DNA from: CALCHX01 sp035761165
GTDB lineage: Bacteria; Gemmatimonadota; Gemmatimonadetes; Gemmatimonadales; Gemmatimonadaceae
Assembly: GCA_035761165.1 (NCBI GenBank)
Contig: DASTRO010000134.1
Location: 1 to 43,988, forward strand
Direction of reading: 5' to 3'
DNA length: 43,988 bases
Each line of letters begins with the position of its first letter. Position 1 is the first letter of the stretch. Positions 34,245 through 41,333 of this stretch are shown here, one piece after another. A program made the position numbers and the translations under genes. The notes under the pieces were generated by a model, which searched no databases, was not told where the DNA came from, and worked only from the letters and a program-made list of their open reading frames with translations.

Positions 34245-36608
34245 TCACGCGGCCGGCCACGGGTAGAGCGCGCGGTAGATGGCGCGGTTCCGCTCGACGA
34301 TCCGCACGTAGTCGCGCGTCTCGTCGTACGGGATGCGCTCGGCGAAGAGCTCGGGATCGTCGTCCGCGCCCACCTTCTGCTCCCAGCGCGTGACCCGCGA
34401 GCCGCCGGCGTTGTAGGCGGCGAGCACGTTGGGCAGCACGCCGTCGTACCGCTCCATCAGCGACGCCAGGTGCGCGGTGCCGAGCCGCACGTTGACGTCG
34501 GGCTCGTAGAGCAGGGCGTCCTCCCACACGGGGAAGTCCATCGCGCGCGCGATGCTGCGCCCCACCGACGGCAGGAGCTGCATCAGGCCGCGCGCGTTGG
34601 CGGCCGAGCGGGCGTCCGCCTGGAAGTTGGACTCCTGGCGGATGAGCGCCGCCACCAGCGCCGGGTCGAGCCCGTGCTCCGCCGCCTCGGCGGCCAGCAC
34701 GTCGCGGTGCACCACGGGGTACACGGTGCGATAGGTGCGGACGTCGGACGGCGCGCCACGGCGCAGTGCCTGGAGCCCGAGCGCGACGCCGCGCGACGAG
34801 AGTCCGCGCGCCTGGAAGGCCTCGGCGGTGGCGAGCAGTCGCGAGACGGAGCTGTCGGCGAGCGCGGCGAGGCGACCGAACTCCCGGCTCGCCTCCGGGT
34901 CGAGGCCGATGTGCCGCAGCTCGTCGGCGCGGGCGAGCCCCGCCTCGAGGTCGGCGAAGACGGGGCGCGGCTGCGAGTCCGGGGCGGGCGACCACCACTC
35001 GGCACCGCCCAGCCGGCGCGCCGCCAGCACGGCGTAGTAGTTGAGCCGCTCGCGCTCGAGCACGCGGCGCCACCGCTCGCGCGCCTCGGCGGAGTCGCCG
35101 GCGGCCGCCCAGGCGCGGCCGGCCCAGTAGAGCGCGGCGATGCCGTCGTTGCTGTGCGGGTAGCGCGTGGCCAGCGTGTCGAACTCGCGCGCGGCGGTAC
35201 GGTGCTCGCCCGCCGCCTCGGCGATGATGGCGGCACGGAAGCGCGCGCTCGGCGCGAGCGCGCTGCGGGGGAAGCGCGCCGCGAGGTCGCGGAAGGCGCT
35301 GCGCGCCGCCGCGTCGCGCCGCTCGTCGGTGGCCAGGTCGGCCAGCAGGTAGAGCGCGCGGGCGGACGCCTCGTCCTCGGGGAAGCGGGTGAGGATCCGG
35401 CGCAGCAGCGTGCGCGACTCGCCGAGCCGCCCGGCGCGCAGCACGGCGCGGGCGCGGGCGTAGGCGGCGTCGCCGCCGGCCGAGCTGCGGGCCGGCACGC
35501 GCGCGTACTGCGCCGCGGCGGCGTCGTAGCGGCCGAGCCGGAAGAGGACGTCGCCGTAGAGCATGTGATCGGCCGCGGTGAGCGCGTCGGCCGAGCGGCG
35601 GTTGGCGGCGGCGTAGGCGCGCGCCGCGTCGGCCAGTGGCCCGCTGCGGGCCAGGCTGCGCGCCACGCTCAGCTCCTCGGTGGCGGTGAGCGGCGCGAAC
35701 TCCTCCTGCAGCAGCCCGGCGGCGTCGCGGGCCACCCCACTGCCGCGCCGCTCGGCCACGAGGCGGGCCAGCGCGGCGCGGATCTCCGTGCGGGCGGCGT
35801 CGTCGGCACCGGACAGGAGGCGGGCGCGCATCGCCGCCACGGGCTCGCCGGCCGCGGCGTAGGCGCGTGCAGCGCCCGCCGTGTCGCCCGTGCGCTCGCG
35901 CGCCTGCGCCTCCACCAGCGCCGTGCGGGCGCGCACCAGCGAGTCGCGCAGCGCGGCGTACAGCCGGGCGCGCGCGCCGCTGTCGGCGGTGACGCCCGCG
36001 GCGCGCAGCCGCAGCCAGTCGCTCGCGCGCGGGAGGCGCACGGCGGCGCGCGCGGAGGTGGCGGCCGCGCTGTCCAGCCGGTCGCGCCGGTCGAGCGCCC
36101 GGGCGAGGAGGGTGAGCCGCACGCCGCGCGTGCTGTCGTCCGGGGCGAGGGCGACGGCGCGGACCGCCTGCGCGACGGCCAGCGAGTCGGCGTCGCGACC
36201 CAGCGCCGCGCGGGCCAGCAGCTCGCGCCCGGCGCCGTCGAAGCGCGCGTCGAGCCACGGCTCGCGGGCCAGCAGCTCCTGCACCGTGGCCCAGCCGCCC
36301 CACTGCGCCGCCGCCGTCGCGGCGAGCAGCACGACGTCCGGCGTGCGCCGCTCCGGGGCGCGCAGGGCGGGGGTGAGCAGCTGCGTGGCGCGGAAGGCGC
36401 GCCCGTCGGCCAGCGCCTCGCGGGCGGCGCGCACGCTCGGATCGTCGCGGCGGTCCAGCGCGGTCTCCAGCTCGCTGCGCGGCGGCACCGGCCCCCCCTC
36501 CGCGGGCGGCTGGTCGCAGGCCGCGGCGGCCAGGGTCAGCGCGAGCGGCAGGAGGAGCGCCAGCCCGTGGGCGCGGGGCGGGAGGGGGCGAGAGGGCAGC
36601 GTGGACAT
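34245..36608 (-). CDS. Soluble-lytic-transglycosylase-like lipoprotein (SLT domain)
   Basis: A 787-residue peptidoglycan lyase of the Slt70/MltE type. A lipobox (LAAAAC, Cys31) anchors it. Residues 40-640 are tandem alpha-helical repeats (TPR/superhelix-like: ADHMLYGDVLFRLGRYDAAAAQYARV, YLLADLATDERRDAAARSAF and similar, given in part), as in Slt70. The catalytic domain is the last 142 residues: ALIRQESNF with Glu659 as catalytic acid, ARGLMQLLPSVG, and VLAAYNAGGSRVTRW. The ATG at 36608 is preferred because it starts the lipoprotein signal; no Shine-Dalgarno is seen, and a TATAGC box lies only a few bases upstream, so a leaderless message is possible. It cleaves the glycan strands of peptidoglycan during growth or recycling. 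Confidence 0.92.
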   Translation of the reverse strand: MSTLPSRPLPPRAHGLALLLPLALTLAAAACDQPPAEGGPVPPRSELETALDRRDDPSVRAAREALADGRAFRATQLLTPALRAPERRTPDVVLLAATAAAQWGGWATVQELLAREPWLDARFDGAGRELLARAALGRDADSLAVAQAVRAVALAPDDSTRGVRLTLLARALDRRDRLDSAAATSARAAVRLPRASDWLRLRAAGVTADSGARARLYAALRDSLVRARTALVEAQARERTGDTAGAARAYAAAGEPVAAMRARLLSGADDAARTEIRAALARLVAERRGSGVARDAAGLLQEEFAPLTATEELSVARSLARSGPLADAARAYAAANRRSADALTAADHMLYGDVLFRLGRYDAAAAQYARVPARSSAGGDAAYARARAVLRAGRLGESRTLLRRILTRFPEDEASARALYLLADLATDERRDAAARSAFRDLAARFPRSALAPSARFRAAIIAEAAGEHRTAAREFDTLATRYPHSNDGIAALYWAGRAWAAAGDSAEARERWRRVLERERLNYYAVLAARRLGGAEWWSPAPDSQPRPVFADLEAGLARADELRHIGLDPEASREFGRLAALADSSVSRLLATAEAFQARGLSSRGVALGLQALRRGAPSDVRTYRTVYPVVHRDVLAAEAAEHGLDPALVAALIRQESNFQADARSAANARGLMQLLPSVGRSIARAMDFPVWEDALLYEPDVNVRLGTAHLASLMERYDGVLPNVLAAYNAGGSRVTRWEQKVGADDDPELFAERIPYDETRDYVRIVERNRAIYRALYPWPAA

Positions 36609-36859
36609 GTCGGCTATACCCACGGGTGTCGCGACGGGTTCATGGACGCGTGCGGCGCGCGCACCGCGTGGGAGTGCGCTGGACAGCGGGAACGGCCGCT
36701 GGTAAGTCTCGTCGCCGCGTGGGCTGGCGCGGCGGCCGGCGCGCGTCGCTGTCCGGCTCCGCCCATCCCCGTGCTGGCGTGGCTCGGGCACATGCCCGGC
36801 GCGGCTGGCAGACCACGGGCCATCGCGGCCCGCTCGTGCATCCCGTCACCCCTCGTCCG

Positions 36860-37321
36860 ATGTCCGACCATTCCTCTCCTCGTGCTGACGACGCCGTCGG
36901 CGGCGGCGATCCGATCGGCGGCGATGCCGCGGACCGGCGCTGGCGCCCCGTCACCCTCGGCGCCGACGTGCCGCCACCCGCCGGAGCGTACTCACCCGGG
37001 GTCCGCGCCGGCAACCTGCTCTTCGTCAGCGGGCAGGTGCCACGCGACCCACGGAGCGGCGCGCTCGTCGGCGACGGCGACGTGGCGGAGCAGAGCCGCC
37101 AGGTGCTGCGCAACCTGGAGGCGGTGCTGCGCGCTGGCGGCGCCACGCTCGCCGACGTCGTCGCCGTGACGGTCTACCTGGCCGACGAGGGGGACTGGGG
37201 GACGTTCAACGAGGTGTACCGGGCGGTCTTCACGCCGCCCTACCCGACGCGCACGGTGGTAGGCGCGCGACTGCGCGGGATCCTCGTGGAGCTGAGCGCC
37301 GTGGCGGTCGTCGACGGGTGA
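36860..37321 (+). CDS. RidA-family reactive enamine/imine deaminase
   Basis: A 153-residue protein of the RidA/YjgF/UK114 family, which hydrolyses reactive 2-aminoacrylate-type enamines formed by PLP enzymes. Family features are AYSPGVRAGNLLFVSGQVPRDP (given in part), the mid-motif LRNLEAVLRAGGATLADVV, VYLAD and the C-terminal TRTVVGARLRGILVELSAVAVV with the expected active-site Arg before Leu. A 28-residue Asp/Gly-rich N-terminal extension precedes the domain. The ATG at 36860 is the first good start in the gap of 251 bp from the divergent transglycosylase; no Shine-Dalgarno is visible. It overlaps the next gene by GTGA. Confidence 0.9.
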   Translation: MSDHSSPRADDAVGGGDPIGGDAADRRWRPVTLGADVPPPAGAYSPGVRAGNLLFVSGQVPRDPRSGALVGDGDVAEQSRQVLRNLEAVLRAGGATLADVVAVTVYLADEGDWGTFNEVYRAVFTPPYPTRTVVGARLRGILVELSAVAVVDG

Positions 37322-37836
37322 GCGTGGCGGTGGCGTCGCTAGATTTCGGAGCGATGTCCACGACGCCCACCGCCGGGCCCGAGCAGCCCATCGAGCTGGA
37401 TCTGCGCCGCGCGCTGCGGCACGCGGGGCGCGCCCTGTGCCTCCGATGCCCGCACTGCGCCGGGCGCGGACTCTTCCTCTCGCCGCTGCGGCTGCGGCCG
37501 GACTGCCCCTCCTGCGGGCTGGCACTGGACCGTGGGGAGCCGGACTACTTCCTCGGGGCCTACGTCCTGAACCTGATGGCGGTGGAGGCGCTCTTCGCCG
37601 CGGTGCTCGTCATCGTGCTGGTGGCCACCTGGCCGTCGCCGCCGTGGACGCTGCTGCAGTACGGCGCCGCCGCGTTGATGGTGCTCGGCGCGGTGGTCTG
37701 CTACCCGTTCGCGAAGGTGCTCTGGATCGCCGTCGATCTCACGCTCCGCCCGGTGACACCGGCCGAGCTGCCGGGCCCGCTCCCGCCCGAGCTGCTGCCC
37801 GACGGAGCGCGCGGATCGCGCGGCGCGCCGCCCTGA
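37318..37836 (+). CDS. DUF983-family membrane protein with two zinc-knuckle motifs
   Basis: A 172-residue protein. The cytoplasmic N-part has CLRCPHCAGRGLF (Cys41, 44, 47) and PDCPSCGLALDRGEPDYF (Cys63, 66), the characteristic DUF983 arrangement. Two transmembrane segments follow (about 83-104 and 112-131, AVEALFAAVLVIVLVATW and AALMVLGAVVCYPF). The GTG at 37318 overlaps the ridA stop as GTGA, a junction used repeatedly in this genome; an ATG at 37354 preceded closely by GGAG is the alternative and would remove 12 residues. The family's function is unknown. It converges on the PAS gene with a 19-bp gap and no obvious terminator. Confidence 0.85.
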   Translation: MSVAVASLDFGAMSTTPTAGPEQPIELDLRRALRHAGRALCLRCPHCAGRGLFLSPLRLRPDCPSCGLALDRGEPDYFLGAYVLNLMAVEALFAAVLVIVLVATWPSPPWTLLQYGAAALMVLGAVVCYPFAKVLWIAVDLTLRPVTPAELPGPLPPELLPDGARGSRGAPP

Positions 37837-37855
37837 GCGCGCGCCCTCCACGCCC

Positions 37856-39199
37856 TCAACGTCCGGCTTCCCGGATGAAGAGGGCGATCCCGGTCTCGTC
37901 GGGGTAGCCGTGCAGCTCGAAGCGGCGGCCCGTGCGCGCGCTCTCCAGCGTCCGCACCAGCGTCGCGCCGCCCACCGTGAGGCCGAGCGCGCGCCGCAGC
38001 TCCTCGCCCAGCTCCGGCCACACCTCCACGATCGACCGCCCGAGCGCCGCGGCGGAGGCGCAGTCGAAGAGATCGGCGGCGGCGGTGTTCAGGTAGGTGA
38101 GATGGCCCGTCCGATCGAGCGCGACGAAGGGGGCGGGGGAGACCTCGAGGATGTTGCGGAGCTGGCTCCGGTAGCGGTCGGCGGCGACGCGGAGGGTGCG
38201 GTCGGCCTTCTGGGCGGCATGCTCCGCCTCGCGCCGCGCGCGGCGGTGCAATCGCCGCTCGCCGCGCTCCCGCTCCACCTGCTCGGCGCGCCGCACCTGC
38301 AGCGCGGCGTGGGCGACGACGGCCGCCATCGCCAGCACGAGCGCCGTGGCGAGGAGCGGGCGCGAGGCGCCCGTGGCCATCATCTGGCGCTGCTCGGCCA
38401 GCTGGGCGAGCCAGACGAGCGCCGGCGGGAGAACGAGCACGCCGGGCAGCGCCGCGCGCACCAGCCGGGCCTCGCCGCCGCGGCCGGAGAGCCACCAGCC
38501 ACCGTCCGGGCGGCGGGCGAGCAGCAGGCCGGACGAGAGGAGGAGCAGCACCAGCGCGACCGCGGGAGCGATGGTCGTCACGGGGCGCCGTGTGGCGGCG
38601 CCGCTGGCCTGCGCGTCGGCGGGGCTGCCCGCGGTGGTCGCCAGGAGGGCGAGGAGAACGACCGCCGCGGCACAGAGCCACGCCCCGTGCACGGCGCCGG
38701 AGCGCTCCAGGCCGAGGAGGGCGATCGCCGCGCCGAGGAAGAGGAGGGCGGCGACGGTGAAGGGGGAGGGGGCGATGGCGAGCAGCGCCACCGGCGTCTC
38801 CGTCCAGCGGCCGACGAGCGCCATCCCGTCGGCCGGCTCGGCGGCGGGGGCGAGGAGCGCGACTGCGGCGGCGATCAGGACGACCAGGGTTCCGGTCGCC
38901 AGCGCGCCGGCGCGCCGTGCGGTGCGCGGCGTGGTGTCCGTCTGCAGGGCCATCCCCAGGGCGGCGACGGCGAGGGTGGCGGCGGTGATCGGCGGGACCA
39001 CCGGCCAGCCGGTGGCGTAGGCGGCGAGCGGCGCCCAGCCGGCGCCCCATCCGGCGATGGGGACGAGGGCCAGCACGAGGCCGGCGGTGCCGATGAGGCC
39101 CAGGCCGGCGGCGCGCGGCCCGCGCGCCGCCGGGCGCGCCTCGCCGTCGGGGCTCGATCTCTCCGGGGCGTACGGCGTGGTGAAGACGTCGGAGAGCAT
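37856..39199 (-). CDS. Multi-pass membrane protein with C-terminal PAS domain, no output domain
   Basis: A 447-residue protein. After about 35 residues come some eight transmembrane segments (for example GLGLIGTAGLVLALVPIAG, LATGTLVVLIAAAVALL, LLFLGAAIALLGL, ALVLAMAAVVAHAAL). A short, highly charged helix follows (RAEQVERERGERRLHRRARREAE, about 23 residues, given here as description of its composition: Arg/Glu-rich) that could be a coiled coil. The last 100 residues are a PAS domain (RNILEVSPAPFVALDRTGHL, LTYLNTAAADLF, GRSIVEVWPELGEEL). It stops at the end of the PAS fold (FIREAGR) with a clean stop, so there is no histidine kinase, GGDEF or other effector. The ATG at 39199 is chosen; the reading from 39313 overlaps the upstream gene and is basic and unordered. 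It follows the PLD gene by 19 bp. Confidence 0.82.
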   Translation of the reverse strand: MLSDVFTTPYAPERSSPDGEARPAARGPRAAGLGLIGTAGLVLALVPIAGWGAGWAPLAAYATGWPVVPPITAATLAVAALGMALQTDTTPRTARRAGALATGTLVVLIAAAVALLAPAAEPADGMALVGRWTETPVALLAIAPSPFTVAALLFLGAAIALLGLERSGAVHGAWLCAAAVVLLALLATTAGSPADAQASGAATRRPVTTIAPAVALVLLLLSSGLLLARRPDGGWWLSGRGGEARLVRAALPGVLVLPPALVWLAQLAEQRQMMATGASRPLLATALVLAMAAVVAHAALQVRRAEQVERERGERRLHRRARREAEHAAQKADRTLRVAADRYRSQLRNILEVSPAPFVALDRTGHLTYLNTAAADLFDCASAAALGRSIVEVWPELGEELRRALGLTVGGATLVRTLESARTGRRFELHGYPDETGIALFIREAGR

Positions 39200-39218
39200 G
39201 GGACGGACGCGAGCGTGG

Positions 39219-40556
39219 TCAGAGGATGCGCGTGAGCAGGGTGAAGATGCGCTCCTGCACGCGGTCGCTCCACGGGCGACGAAGGAACGCCTCCAACGTA
39301 ACCTCACGCGCATGGGTCAGGTCGCGGTCGAAGACGTCGTGCATCGCCCGGCCCAGCTGGTCGTCGAGGGCGACGAAGTTGGACTCGTCGTTGAAGACCA
39401 TGGAGCGGTTGTCGAAGTTCATCGTCCCGATGGAGACCAGGCAGCCGTCGGCGACGATCGTCTTGGCGTGGACCATCGTCGGCTGGTACTCCCAGATGCG
39501 CACGCCGGCCCGGAGCAGGGGCTCGTAGTGCGCCCGCCCGGCGAAGCGGGTGGAGCGCACGTCGGTGGCCTCGCCGGCGGTCAGGATGCGCACCCGCACG
39601 CCGCGCCGGGCGGCGCGCGCCAGCAGGTCGGTGAAGCCCGCGTCGGGGACGAAGTAGGCGTTGGTGATGTCGAGCGAGTGCCGCGAGCCGCCGATGGTGA
39701 GGGCGAGGAAGCGCTCGGCCGTGGTGCTGCCGACCGTCGGGGCGCAGTGCATCACGCCGGCGAGCAGCTCGCGCGCCTCGTCGCCGCCGGTCGTGCGTAC
39801 GGAGGGGTCCACGGGGGCGACCGCGTCGTCGTCGCCGGTGCCGTCGAAGAAGGGTGGGCCGGTGAGCAGGTCGCCGGTCGCTTCGGCCCAGCCGGCGGCG
39901 AAGGTGGCCTGCAGCCCGGCCACGGCGGGCCCCGTGAAGCGCACGTTGGTGTCGCGCCACTGGTCCTTGTGCCGGCCGTCGCCGAGCCACTTGTCGTCGA
40001 TGCCGAAGCCGCCGGTGTAGGCCACGCGGGCGTCGACGACGACGACGCGGATGTGCGAGCGGTTGTAGGCCTTCTCCAGCGCGTACCACTGCACGGGGCG
40101 GAAGCTGGCCACCTCGCAGCCGGCGGCGCGGAGCGACGCCAGATACTCGTCCGACAGGTCCTGCGCGCCGAAGGCGTCGAAGAGGCAGAGCACCTTGGCG
40201 CCGGCCCGCGCCCGCTCGGTGAGGATGGCGTGGAAGCGGTCGGCCAGCTTCCCCGGCTTGCAGTAGTACATCTGCACGGTGATCGAGCGGGTGGCCGAGG
40301 CGAGATCGTCGAAGAGGAGCGGGTAGGTCTCGTCGCCCGAGCAGAGGATCTGGGCGCGATTGCCGGGCGCCAGCTGCAGCTGGCTGAGGAGGGCGACGAC
40401 GCGACGGAAGTCCGGGTCGGCCACCGCCGGCTGCGCCTCGTGGAGCACCGCCGTGCGCACGCGCCGGATCGGCGTGCCGCGCACGAGGTAGCGCAACCCG
40501 ATGAGGCTGAGGACGAGGACGGGGACGGCGACGAGCAGCCAGGCGACGACGCGCAT
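39219..40556 (-). CDS. Cardiolipin synthase-like phospholipase D family protein
   Basis: A 445-residue membrane-linked PLD-superfamily enzyme that probably makes cardiolipin from two phosphatidylglycerols or a related phosphatidyl transfer. One N-terminal transmembrane helix (about 3-24) precedes two PLD half-domains. The second HKD motif is canonical (HAKTIVAD, 363-370, then GTMNFDNRS). The first reads HIRVVVVD (168-175, then YTGGFGIDDKW), with Arg in place of the usual Lys. The ATG at 40556 begins the membrane helix; a longer start at 40640 would add a Pro/Arg-rich stretch and is less likely. It is followed at 19 bp by the PAS membrane protein on the same strand. Confidence 0.88.
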   Translation of the reverse strand: MRVVAWLLVAVPVLVLSLIGLRYLVRGTPIRRVRTAVLHEAQPAVADPDFRRVVALLSQLQLAPGNRAQILCSGDETYPLLFDDLASATRSITVQMYYCKPGKLADRFHAILTERARAGAKVLCLFDAFGAQDLSDEYLASLRAAGCEVASFRPVQWYALEKAYNRSHIRVVVVDARVAYTGGFGIDDKWLGDGRHKDQWRDTNVRFTGPAVAGLQATFAAGWAEATGDLLTGPPFFDGTGDDDAVAPVDPSVRTTGGDEARELLAGVMHCAPTVGSTTAERFLALTIGGSRHSLDITNAYFVPDAGFTDLLARAARRGVRVRILTAGEATDVRSTRFAGRAHYEPLLRAGVRIWEYQPTMVHAKTIVADGCLVSIGTMNFDNRSMVFNDESNFVALDDQLGRAMHDVFDRDLTHAREVTLEAFLRRPWSDRVQERIFTLLTRIL

Positions 40557-40655
40557 CGGCGAGGGCGGTGCGGCGGGTGGACCGGAAGACGGCGCGGGGC
40601 TTCGCCGCCAGGAGCGAGCGGCTGCCGGGCTCCGGTGCAATAGCGGAGCCAGGAG

Positions 40656-40690
40656 GAGCGGCGAGCGGTCAGCGGTGGGCGGCGAGCGAC
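40656..40690. repeat. Heptamer array GAGCGGN, five copies
   Basis: Five gapless 7-mers: GAGCGGC, GAGCGGT, CAGCGGT, GGGCGGC, GAGCGAC. It is upstream of the PLD gene on the minus strand. The last unit matches the word of the 14254-14295 array. Confidence 0.75.
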
Positions 40691-40871
40691 GATGGGCTCG
40701 GGGGTGGCGTGGCGCGCCCTGCGGCCTGGGCGGGCGCCTCGGCCATGCGGAGGGGTGCGCAGTGAACGGCGCCCGGCGGAGGGCGTTCGATGGTGGTCGC
40801 GCGGGGGTCCGGTAGTATCCTGTGATCGGGGGGCCCCCGCGGCGCGATGCGTCCGTCGCCCCGCACTCCCC

Positions 40872-40899
40872 TCGTCGCTCATCGCTCGTCGCTCGTCGC
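40872..40899. repeat. Heptamer array TCGTCGC, four copies (inverted GAGCGAY)
   Basis: TCGTCGC, TCATCGC, TCGTCGC, TCGTCGC, the reverse complement (in rotated frame) of the GAGCGAY word at 14254-14295. It ends 10 bp before the start of the small membrane protein. Confidence 0.8.
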
Positions 40900-40909
40900 T
40901 CCCCCTCCC

Positions 40910-41173
40910 ATGCCCCTCTGGCTCGGCATCGTCACCTTCCTCCTCGGCGCCGTCGTCTGGACCATCGGCACCCAGGGCTTCGCGCCCGCCGAGCAGCGGC
41001 GGCGACCGCCCTGGGTCGCCCGGCTCGGCCTGGCCCTCGGCGCCCTCGGCCTGTCCGTGCTGGCCGCGACCCAGCGGGCGCGAGGCATCAGCTGGAGCAT
41101 CTCGTCCATCTGCTTCAGCCTCGTCTCCATCGTGCTCATCGTCTGGGTGCTGCGAGACAACCTGCGGCGGTGA
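40910..41173 (+). CDS. Small integral membrane protein (87 aa)
   Basis: An 87-residue protein with three hydrophobic segments: LWLGIVTFLLGAVVWTIG (3-20), LGLALGALGLSVLAA (about 36-50) and ISSICFSLVSIVLIVWVL (about 63-80), ending in the basic RDNLRR. Not recognised. The ATG at 40910 directly precedes the first segment; the longer reading from 40847 would translate the heptamer array and is rejected. No Shine-Dalgarno is present because the repeat abuts the start. It is 160 bp upstream of the metzincin gene, with a strong hairpin between. Confidence 0.65.
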   Translation: MPLWLGIVTFLLGAVVWTIGTQGFAPAEQRRRPPWVARLGLALGALGLSVLAATQRARGISWSISSICFSLVSIVLIVWVLRDNLRR

Positions 41174-41261
41174 CGGCGGCGCGGAGGCGCGGCGGCGCGG
41201 GGCGCCCGCCCTCCCACTTGCGCCGCTCGGCGCCCCGGGGCTACTACCTCAGCGGCCGTTC

Positions 41262-41297
41262 GCGGGCCGGCGCGCGACGCGTCGCGCCCCGGCCCGC
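41262..41297 (+). terminator. Hairpin between the small membrane protein and the metzincin
   Basis: GCGGGCCGG (41262-41270) pairs with CCGGCCCGC (41289-41297), and the enclosed GCGCGACGCGTCGCGC is itself a perfect palindrome. It probably ends the short upstream transcript; there is no U-tract. It lies 36 bp before the metzincin start and could also affect that gene's leader. Confidence 0.45.
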
Positions 41298-41333
41298 ACT
41301 CCGATCTCCGCCCCTCACTCCCCACTCCATCTC

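Larger units (their letters stand above)
40557..40909. other. Divergent intergenic region, 353 bp
   Basis: No credible gene. It contains a small hairpin (GGCTCCG 40628-40634 with CGGAGCC 40644-40650), two heptamer arrays (40656-40690 and 40872-40899) and, near 40810, a GTAGTATCC patch that could be a plus-strand -10 for the small membrane protein gene, without a convincing -35. Confidence 0.5.

Noticed and set aside
37200..39313. Longer start at 39313 for the PAS membrane protein
   Set aside because: It would overlap the PLD gene by 95 bp and add an Arg/Ser/Cys-rich stretch before the first ordered segment.
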